Positions 56,073-64,000 of a stretch of 64,000 nucleotides of DNA are shown here, piece by piece. A model generated the notes under the pieces. It worked only from the letters and a program-made list of their open reading frames with translations, did no database searches and was not told the DNA's origin. Position 1 is the first letter of the stretch, and each line of letters begins with the position of its first letter. The translations under genes were made by a program, and so were the position numbers. This stretch comes from Curvularia sp. ZM96. Lineage: Eukaryota > Ascomycota > Dothideomycetes > Pleosporales > Pleosporaceae. Location of the stretch: positions 1,302,001 to 1,366,000 of the forward strand of contig JAJGBQ010000001.1 in assembly GCA_022457065.1 (NCBI GenBank). The letters run 5' to 3'.

Positions 56073-57657
56073 ATGAAGACCCCGTCTGTCCTTTTTGCGG
56101 CCCTGGCCTCGGCCCCTGCAGCTCTTGCCCACACTGTCTTTACCGACTTCTTTGTCGATGGCATGCCCCAGGTATATCTCATTGCTTCTCTGGTATGTGA
56201 CTTTTGCTGACAGTAATCAGGGTGACGGTGTCGCCATACGCATGAACCCGGGAGGACAGCACGTCAGCGCCCCTATTGGTAGTCTCGACAGCACTGATAT
56301 GGCCTGCAATGTCCAAGGTACCAAAGGTCTACCGCGCACTCAGGCAGTCAGGGATGGCGCTCTTCTTACCTTCGAGATTCGCTCTTCGCCCAATGATCCA
56401 ACAAAAAAGACTCTTGATCCCGGCCACAAGGGCCCTTGCGCAGTTTATCTGAAGAAGGTCGACGATGCCACAACTGACGAGGCCGCCGGTGATGGCTGGT
56501 TCAAGATCTTTGATCACGGCTACGACAGCTCCACCAAGCGCTGGTGCACTGACGAGATCATTGACAACAAAGGTCTCTTGTCCGTCAACCTCCCCGAGGG
56601 CCTCTTGGGAGGCGACTACCTTGCCCGTCCTGAGATTCTTGCTCTCCATGCCGCCAAAGACGGAGACCCACAATTCTACACTGGCTGTGCGCAAATCTTC
56701 GTCGAGAGCACCGGTAACCTCGTTCCTGAGTCCACTGTGTCTATCCCTGGATATGTCAAGTACAACGAGCCTTCGACCAGCTTTGACATTTACAACAAGG
56801 ATGCCAGCGAGTACGTTATACCTGGACCCAAGATCGCCAAGCTCACGTCCCGTGGTGCGAAAAAGGCTTCCAAACCTGTGCAAACCAAGGGTCTCAAGCC
56901 CGAAGCCTGCATTATGGAGAACGGAAACTGGTGTGCCAAAGAAGTCGCATCCTACACGGACGAGAAGGGATGCTGGGCCGCTGCCGAGGACTGCTGGGCC
57001 CAGAGTGACGTTTGCTGGGACAAGGCTCCCCCAACTGGCGGAAAAAACTGTAAACTTTATCAACAAAGGTGCAAGGAGATTGGTGCGCAGTGCGATGCTG
57101 GCAACTGGGTTGGCCCGCCCAACAAGGGCAAGATCCTTACACCCGAGAAGAAGAAGATTGATGTAGGCTTGATCATGGCAACCCAAGGAGCCCCTGCTGT
57201 CTCGTCACCCCAGTCGACCCCACCCCCTTCCACTGGTGAGAAGCAGGTTGCACCCAACGACACGCCTGCAAAGCCCACGCCTACCGGCGACAAACCAGAG
57301 CCGGCTCCTTCTGCACCTGCTGCTGCACCAGAGCCTCCAGCCTACGACCAGTACGAGAGCCCACCCATCATGGAACCCACCGGCTACCCTGCTGCCCCTG
57401 CTCCTTCCGCGCCCTCACACAACAAGCCTTCTACGCTGAGCAAAGCACCCATCTCTACCATCACCGTCACTCCTTCGGCGGCCGGCGCGCCTGCGGCCAC
57501 CCAGGAGTCTTGCCCCAAGGGATACAGGTGCGTCTACGTCACTGACTTGGTAATCGTCACTACCACCGTCTACGTGACTGCTACACCTACACCTGGAGCA
57601 GGAGACTACAAGAAGCGGGCTCATGTTTACCCGAGGAGGCACATGTACCGTGTCTAA
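56073..57657 (+). CDS. Lytic polysaccharide monooxygenase, AA9 (former GH61)
   Basis: Secreted copper enzyme that cleaves cellulose or related glucans oxidatively. Two exons, 56073-56171 and 56221-57657, give 511 residues. The signal peptide (1-19, ending AALA) exposes His20, one half of the copper histidine brace. The second brace His is in LDPGHKGPCAVYL (His102), and the axial Tyr is in QFYTGCAQIF (Tyr186). After the catalytic domain (to about 250) comes a Cys-rich stretch (ENGNWCAKEV, DCWAQSDVCWD, YQQRCKEIGAQC), then a long Pro/Ala linker. The C-terminus (CPKGYRCVYVTDLVIVTTTV) precedes a basic tail with KKR and RR. No CBM1 is seen. Its length is well above the 230-350 aa of common AA9 proteins. 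Substrate unknown. Confidence 0.94.
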
Positions 57658-58190
57658 GTGTGTAAATATATGCTTGGGGACGTTGGTGTGCCTTGGAGAC
57701 CAAGCATCTTCGAGACCGAAGAGGAAAGGAAGCGAGAACTCTTGGGGAGAATAGGTGTCAGAGATACACCTTTTGTTACTTTCTGCGAACTGTTTGATCA
57801 AACAGGAAGTTCGCGAGCCTGTTGTGGCTCTGTTTTTCTATGATGTAGGCTTAGGATAAGATTTGCCCCCTTTTTTGAGGCATTTTTTACTACTACCTCT
57901 TCTTCTTCCATAGCATATGTATATGAATGAACCATGCTTTGTATGATAAAGACGTGCCGTTGCTGCTTTTCATGGTTGTCAGGGCAATGCAGTTTGCTTT
58001 GGCCAATGGGTGTGCAGTAACATATGCTCTTGGAGCAACCAACTCACATGCGATAAAGATCAAACAAACATCACTGTTCACACACTTTGTGGGGCAGGAA
58101 AAAGATGTTGCAATATTTTTGGTATTTTTGTCATTGAGCCCAAAAGTCGGCTTGTACGAATGATGAAACTCCGCTCCTAGCATTGCTCGC
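57658..58190. other. Convergent intergenic region
   Basis: The 3' untranslated sequences of the AA9 gene and of ribose-5-phosphate isomerase lie here; no gene is recognised in the 533 bp. Confidence 0.4.
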
Positions 58191-59045
58191 CTATTTCTCT
58201 CCCTCAATGGTGCGCACCTTGATGCTTCCATCTTGCATTCCAAAGTACACAGCAACGGGCTTCTGACCGCCGCGTACAGTCTTTGTGCTTTGGTCCTTTT
58301 CGCGAAGGGCCTGCGCATCAATGCCGTTCAAGCCAGAGAAGATGCCGACTTCAAGGACACCAGTGAGGCCCTTGATGGCCCGGCTAAGGGTGTTGACCTC
58401 CCATGTTCCATCGGTTCCGTCTCCCTTTCCCTTGCCAGCTTCTACATCGGCCGAGGTGAGCAGAGGAGGGAAAGGCGCATCGATGATGTAAAAATCCTGG
58501 TCTGTTTTCAGGGGTCCTGATTTCTCCAGTAACGTCGTCCTTAGCTTTGGTCCAGTCGATCCCAGCATCCTCAGGGCAGCAGCAACCTTTAGCTGAGATA
58601 GGGGCGCGACTTCAATCGGGATAGTCGGCCAATTTGTCAAGAGGCGTTCCTGTCGTTTCCTGTAGTCGGCGACGCAAACAAACTTTTTGGCGCGCTCGGC
58701 TACCAGCTTTTCCTGGAACAGACATGCGCCACCTCCTTTTATACAGTTCAGCTCTGCGTCGACTTCGTCGGCTCCGTCGAAGGCAACGTCGAGCATGACG
58801 TTGTCGGGCAGACTGTCAAAGGAAATGGCAGTCAGACCGGCATTGACGACCAGCTGACGCGATTGGAAGCCTGTGGGGACGAAGAGAATGTTGGGGTTGG
58901 TCGAGCGCTCCTTGATAGCCTCAACGACGTAGACGATGGTGGTGCCAGACCCAATTCCTACGTGGGTGGCTGCAGGATCAAAGTGGTCCGCTACAGCTTG
59001 CTGTGCAGCCGCACGTTTGGCAGCCTCGACGTTTGTGTCGGTCAT
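58191..59045 (-). CDS. RKI1: Ribose-5-phosphate isomerase
   Basis: Interconverts ribose 5-phosphate and ribulose 5-phosphate in the non-oxidative pentose phosphate pathway. From the ATG at 59045 the frame gives 284 residues without introns; yeast Rki1 has 258. RpiA motifs are complete: HVGIGSGTTIVYVVEAI, FDGADEVDAELNCIKGGG, ACLFQEKLVAERAKKFVCV. A short Gly/Lys insert (EAGKGKGDGTDGT) near the C-terminus explains the extra length. The same frame stays open upstream with a second in-frame ATG at 59279. That start would add 78 residues rich in Arg, Pro and Ser, ending RRLFHTTPSLKNAKN, which looks like a mitochondrial presequence. The shorter start is chosen because RpiA is normally cytosolic. Confidence 0.93.
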   Translation of the reverse strand: MTDTNVEAAKRAAAQQAVADHFDPAATHVGIGSGTTIVYVVEAIKERSTNPNILFVPTGFQSRQLVVNAGLTAISFDSLPDNVMLDVAFDGADEVDAELNCIKGGGACLFQEKLVAERAKKFVCVADYRKRQERLLTNWPTIPIEVAPLSQLKVAAALRMLGSTGPKLRTTLLEKSGPLKTDQDFYIIDAPFPPLLTSADVEAGKGKGDGTDGTWEVNTLSRAIKGLTGVLEVGIFSGLNGIDAQALREKDQSTKTVRGGQKPVAVYFGMQDGSIKVRTIEGEK

Positions 59046-59572
59046 GTTTTTCGCGTTTTTGAGGGATGGAGTGGTATGGAAGAGCCTGCGCAATGGCGGA
59101 CTGAGGCGATGGAGCGGTTTTAGTGGAAGATATTTGCCGGTGGTGTAGGCGCGGGATGGCTGTATAGCCAATTTAGAGGTTGGTAGAATTTGGAGGGGCA
59201 GTGGAGGCTTGAGATGACTGATGCTGTGCGATTGCTGATTTATACTAGCAGTGCAGACGTTTGTAAGTCTCCACGGCATGGGCCGGCACGCGTAAGGATG
59301 CTGTGCAGTTAGTGGCCTGTAATCCTCAGCAACGGGCCCCGGCGGTGCTGGGCGACGCAAGTGAATGATTTGCTCGTGACAGGGCGACGGGCGTGCGGCG
59401 AAAGATGACGATGTCGTGCCCCGCTATGGTCGCAAATACCCCGCGGCAGGGATGAGGGCTACTAGCGCAGGCCGACAGCTCGAGCGCGCCCCGGTGCCTG
59501 AGAGCTCCCAGGGCGGTAACAAACACCCTTTGCCATCCGCTACCTCTCGAAAAGTAAACAAAGGCCGCGAGA
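59046..59572. other. Divergent intergenic region
   Basis: Holds the promoters of RKI1 and ULA1. The part at 59046-59279 is an open N-terminal extension of the RKI1 frame that may be coding (see the RKI1 entry). No other feature is recognised. Confidence 0.45.
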
Positions 59573-61505
59573 ATGGCGGATCTTCCCCCTCCCGTCCAGG
59601 GCCCAACGGCCAAAGAGAAAAAGTGCATCTTCTCTCTACTGCTCAGTTTCGCTGTCGTGTACTAATAGTAACAGGTACGATCGTCAACTACGCCTCTGGG
59701 GAGCTACAGGCCAGGCTGCACTAGAGAGCTCACACATTCTGCTCATTAACTCGGGACCGGGCGTTGTCGGTGTGGAAACACTCAAGAACCTTGTCCTACC
59801 ATGCATTGGTGACTTCACCATTCAAGATTCGGCCGTAGTTAGTGAAGCAGACCTGGGCGTCAACTTCTTCTTGGAAGACAGCCATCTGGGTGGCTTCCGT
59901 GCAGAACATACCTGCAATCTGCTCAAAGAGCTGAATCCCGACGTGCGTGGCCACTGCATCACAGAGGTACGGCCACCTGCTGCATACTCTCCATCTCCAA
60001 CTAATCGACCCAGCCTATCGAGTCGTGGCTATCGCAGCCTGACGCCTTACGGCCATATACTTTGATCATTGCGACCGCACCCGTTCGCCCAGACATTCTC
60101 ACCAAGCTACGTAGCCATGCAGACGCTGCGCTAGTTCCGCTGTTCTACATCCACTCGGTTGGCTTCTACGCCCACTTCTCCGTCCATCTGCCTCCAGCAT
60201 TCCCCATCGTTGACACACATCCCAGCCCCGAAACCACATCAGACCTGCGACTACTGCAGCCGTGGCCCGAGCTAGTTCAGTATGCAGAGGAAAAGACGGC
60301 CGACCTGGAAAACATGAAAGAGGAAGATCATGGACACGTCCCGTGGATAGCATTGCTGCTGCATTTTCTGGAAAAATGGAAGAAGGAACATGAAGGGGAA
60401 GTACCGCAGACCTACAAGGAGAAGACCGAGTTTAGAACTTCCGTTTCGCAAGCTGCACGTACAAACAATCCAGAAGGTGGCGAAGAGAACTTTGATGAGG
60501 CAGTATCAGCAGTGCTAAAGTCGCTCAATCCGCCCCAAGCGAGCAGCGCTGTCAAGGAGATCTTCACAGCGCCAGAGTGTCTTTTGATTCGTGAGGATTC
60601 GCCGAGCTTCTGGGTCATTGCAAATGCAATCGGCTTGTTCTACACAAAGTACAACGTCCTCCCAGTTCCTGGCTCTGTACCGGACATGAAGGCCCGCTCA
60701 GCTGACTACATCCAACTACAAAATGTTTACAAATCCAAAGCACGACGAGATCTAGCAGAGGTGGTGGAGAGTGTACGCTTCCTGGAACGAAACGCCAACC
60801 GCAGCACGGCTATTGATGAGAAGGATATCGAAACGTTTTGTAAAAACGCAGCACACATCAAGTTGGTGCGCGGTCGACCCTTCCATGTAGTACAAGCGGG
60901 AGAGAAGATTAAATGGGGTGATCGCGCCAAGTCAATTGGTAAGTCTGCAGATAAGACATCTAGAAAGCCGATCTGACATACTGCAGCTCAAACGCTTACC
61001 TTCCCTGACTCACAAATTCCACTGTATATTGCATTCCTCGCCTGGGACGAGTTTGCTGCAACGCACGATAAAGATAGCCTTGGAGGAGCACCTCAAGTTG
61101 CTGGAGAAGGCGACCCGGATGCGGATGCGGAGAAGCTTACTGGAATTGCCCTAAAGATTACCGACGACCTGATCAAGGAAGCGAACGCTTCAATCGAGGA
61201 AGAAGAGTATAGTACAGTCAAGTCACAGGTCAGAGAGTACGCAAGTGAGCTGTAAGTGCATATATGAACCCAAGTCTGTCGCCAAGATTTCTTCTTTAGA
61301 AGCTGTCGGGCAGACAAACGAGAAAACAAGCTAACCATTGACCAGAGCACGAGCCGGTGGCGCTGAACTACACAATATCGGCGCTTTGGCAGGCGGCATA
61401 GTCTCGCAGGAGGTCATCAAAGTCATCACGGAGCAATATATCCCTGTTGACAACACCTGCGTTTTCGATGGTATCAAGAGCAAGAGCACCGTGTTCAAGG
61501 TCTGA
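59573..61505 (+). CDS. ULA1: NEDD8-activating enzyme E1 regulatory subunit
   Basis: Ula1/APP-BP1 half of the heterodimeric E1 that activates NEDD8 (Rub1) for cullin modification; the catalytic partner Uba3 is not in the window. Five exons, 59573-59622, 59675-59966, 60014-60938, 60987-61251 and 61346-61505, give 563 residues. Splicing restores KYDRQLRLWGATGQAALE, the adenylation-fold start, and INSGPGVVGVETLKNLVL. The third exon may begin with PIESW or, two codons later in the same frame, with SW. The helical insert and FIALxxF-like end (DTCVFDGIKSKSTVFKV) match the family. There is no catalytic Cys, as expected for this subunit. The length is close to human NAE1 (534). Confidence 0.93.
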
Positions 61506-61995
61506 GAAGAGCGAGCTTATCAATTTCGTGTGTGGCATCACAAAGACCCTCAGGGCTGCAGCCAATAAGTAGCCGTGGTAGTCTCCTCATTGTCGATGGC
61601 GGCAAACTCGTATCCGGTTTACAGGGACAAGAGATCATTCTCGTTTTCGGATGCCAGGTGAATAGTTTTGCGAATAGATTAGGGACGAGGAGCTAGCAGA
61701 AGAGGAGCTGGCCTCGCCAGCCAGTATGAAGATGAACTAGAGGTGACTCAAAAAATGATGCAAACTGGGATTTTTTACCCGATGACAGAGTGAAAGTGAC
61801 TCAGTCAAGGCTAGTTTTTGTCTCAAAGTCATTGTGGCAAATACAACAGTGTCGGTGCACAGGGTTACTCGTAGCTTCGCTGCCGAGCGATGCGTTTGTA
61901 TTGCCATTAACACTGCCTCCTCCCTCTCCTCTCACCATTCAACTCAGGTATCGATATGCAACAGCAGCCTTCCTTGAAGCAATGAATTGACAAGC
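61506..61995. other. Intergenic between ULA1 and RAD18
   Basis: A 490-bp region between two + strand genes, holding the 3' end of ULA1 and the promoter of RAD18. No gene is recognised. Confidence 0.4.
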
Positions 61996-63648
61996 ATGCC
62001 GAAAAGACAAAAAATTGCTGAAACTCAAAATTTGAGAACCAAATCTCGACTACCACGGGTCAATGACGACACGGCTGGTTCCCGAGCGTCATCACGTGAT
62101 GGCGCATACGCGACCAAAGTCGCGTCGGACGCCAGGCTGACGAATCTGCCCGTCAACATTCGCTCACCCCCAGTACTTCCTGTTTGCGATAGACCTATGG
62201 ACGCTTCCTTTGCCCTCCCGGACTCCACCGATTGGATTGAAACATCCTTACCTGCTTTCGAACCGCTCGAAGCTGCCCTGCGCTGTGAGGTCTGCAAGGA
62301 GTTCTACAACAACCCTGTCATCACGTCCTGCTACCACACGTTCTGCTCGATATGCATACGAAGGTGTATCACATCAGATGGAAAATGTCCGAGCTGCAAG
62401 ACAGGGTGCTCAGGCGACAGATTAATGCCAAATATTGCGGTCAGAGAAGTAGTGATGCGGTTCCAAGAGGCGAGGCCGAAAGCGCTAGAATTGGCGCGTG
62501 CAGGTAAAGAGGAGGAAATACAGGCGGGTAGCAAAAAGAAGAGAAAAGTAGACGACACAGACATAGAAGAGAACGAAAATGTCCGGCACACGCGATCACG
62601 AAAAACTCGAAGCAGAAGTCAGCGCAATGGTGACAGAACAGAATCGCCCGATGAAGTCGCTGACAGCGAAGACGACGAAGACGGAGATTTTGTACCAGAT
62701 GGCATGGTCAAATGCCCAGTCTGCAACCGAGCAATGAAGGAGGAGTTGGTCTATAATCATCTGGACACATGCACCGGGCCAGATGCGTCACAGGGACGCA
62801 ACACTAGGTCCAAGTATGTATAGCCAAGACGTAGCCTTGTGTAACTAGATGCTAACTGTGTTTCTATCAGGACTAAACCAGCCTTCCCCGCGTTACAGAC
62901 ACGAAAAATAGACCCTACACCTCCGCCGACAAGATTATCACAACTCAACTACACTATGATGAAAGAGACTGCACTGCGGAAGAAGCTGCAAGAGACGGGA
63001 ATCCCCAGTTGGGGTAGCAAAGATCTGATGAAGAAGCGGCATATTGAGTGGGTGAATATCTATAACTCCAACTGCGATTCTGATGAGAGCGTGAGGAAAG
63101 GTCATAGACAGCTATTGAAAGAGCTAGATGAGTGGGAAATGACTCAGGGTGGAAAGGCGAACAACAAAGAAAGCAAGATCATGAAAAAGGATTTTGACGG
63201 CGAAGGATATGCGAGGTCGCACAAGACAGAGTTTGAAGACTTGATTGCACGAGCGCGGCAAAAGCGTGCCACGCCAAAAACAGACAGCGAAGAGCCTTCC
63301 GGGTGGAATACGCCTGCGGAGGAACAGCGCACAGAATCGCGAAACGAGACCACGGCAAATGGTAACAATCTTCCTCATGGAGAAACCCTGCCGAATCATG
63401 CTTCCCCAGATACACATGTTCCAGCCTACGGTGCTGATGACCCCTACAAGCACAACGAATCAGCGCCCGCCCCTTTACCAGCAAAAGATGAAGCAGCCAA
63501 TAGCACCTTGACAACACTTGCCCTGAAATCCGATGATTCGGTGGAAGGCCTACAGCATCAATTGGAGGGTTCCAAACGAAAGGTGCCTATTTACGCTATA
63601 CCTGAAGATCCAGTCAGAGACATTGAGGGTAGTGCAACCGTGCAATAG
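61996..63648 (+). CDS. RAD18: Postreplication repair E3 ubiquitin ligase Rad18
   Basis: RING E3 that, with Rad6, monoubiquitinates PCNA at stalled forks. Two exons, 61996-62813 and 62871-63648, give 531 residues. The start is ATG at 61996; the in-frame TTG three codons earlier is not used. The RING is at about residues 93-135 (CEVCKEFYNNPVITSCYHTF, CSICIRRC, CPSCK). A Lys/Arg-rich acidic linker with KKKRKV-like nuclear signals follows. The Rad18-type UBZ zinc finger is near 240 (CPVCNRAMKEELVYNHLDTC). The splice restores TRLSQLNYTMMKETALRKKL, then GSKDLMKKRHIEWVNIYNSN, the SAP DNA-binding motif and Rad6-binding lead-in. The C-terminal 180 residues are disordered. All three expected domains are in family order. 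Confidence 0.96.
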
Positions 63649-63846
63649 TAACCAGAGTTTACAATTGAGAATGAAACCTTGGTTAGCCTTCGAGGTCACT
63701 TTATTCACATGTTTTTTAATGCGTAGCATGCTGCATTCGCCCGCACACCCTTTCAACTGCTAATGGGTATATGTAGCTAGCCCCAGACTTCTATTTGCGC
63801 TAAGAAGCCACCAAACTTACTACAAAGCCGGGCTTTTTTTTATATC

Positions 63847-64000
63847 ATGTCTCGGCCTAACTCGACATCCTCTTTTGATGAGGGACCATCTGCAGATTCA
63901 GGGATAGGCTCATCGCCTTGTCCGTCCAGATCTCCACTCAATGCGGCTGAACTTGCCCGCTCAGCATCATGCAGCTATCCAGAACAAAGCGGTGAATGTC
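63847..64000 (+). CDS. Possible 5' end of a further gene (cut by window edge)
   Basis: An ATG at 63847 opens a frame that is still open at the window end, 51 codons later. The translation is rich in Ser and Pro (MSRPNSTSSFDEGPSADSGI), like the disordered start of many fungal proteins. No domain is visible yet, so the function cannot be given. A T-rich run (gcttttttttatat) just upstream is compatible with a promoter. It could equally be chance. Confidence 0.35.
   Translation, partial: MSRPNSTSSFDEGPSADSGIGSSPCPSRSPLNAAELARSASCSYPEQSGEC

Overview
The window is nuclear DNA of a filamentous ascomycete (Pezizomycotina). This rests on short introns (mostly 48-90 bp with GTAAGT/GTATGT donors and CTAAC branch sites), roughly 50% GC, about one gene per 2.4 kb on both strands, and gene families typical of such fungi: AA9 polysaccharide monooxygenase, GH15 glucoamylase, Zn2Cys6 regulators, a NirA-like factor and an APSES/Bqt4-like protein. 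The mix of families would suit a dothideomycete (Pleosporales), but that is a guess. I see no rRNA, tRNA or CRISPR.

Layout. 0-9 kb: small Cys protein, secreted glucoamylase, an unusual fused alpha-beta succinyl-CoA synthetase-like protein, and a membrane-tailed KilA-N/APSES (Bqt4-like) protein. 9-20 kb: Rho-GDI, an unrecognised protein, AP-3 beta, a peroxisome-tagged glycerone-phosphate/glycerol-phosphate acyltransferase, and the WD40 protein Asa1. 20-34 kb: Zn2Cys6 regulator, type II membrane glycosyltransferase, alcohol dehydrogenase, Gid8, uridine kinase-UPRT, and PP2A-like phosphatase Ppg1. 34-50 kb: P/Q-rich unknown protein, Pmp3-family protein with a PPxY tail, vacuolar-type Ca2+/H+ exchanger, Rad5/16-type SNF2 helicase with RING, and NirA-like regulator. 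50-56 kb: an AT-richer, gene-poor stretch with a small secreted Cys-rich protein, a STAND-N-like protein lacking a nucleotide-binding domain, and a repeat element. 56-64 kb: AA9 LPMO, ribose-5-phosphate isomerase, Ula1 (NEDD8 E1 subunit), Rad18, and the start of one more gene.

Most genes are unrelated housekeeping genes. There is no biosynthetic cluster and no obvious novel multi-gene system. Recurring themes are ubiquitin/NEDD8 and DNA repair (Gid8, SNF2-RING, Ula1, Rad18) and sugar or polysaccharide use (glucoamylase, LPMO, Adh, Gid8, Rki1).

The most unusual items are four. First, the fused succinyl-CoA synthetase-like gene keeps the phospho-histidine but has lost much of its ATP-grasp domain. 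Second, a MITE-like element built of 68-bp units with short inverted ends occurs at two sites, and at one its end supplies the stop codon of that fused gene. Third, one gene joins a STAND-type N-terminus to a TPR-like C-terminus with no NACHT/NB-ARC. Fourth, two genes have start codons split from the rest of the gene in 3-4 nt first exons. Exon joints were deduced by eye from splice signals, reading frame and family alignment from memory; none was checked against transcripts.
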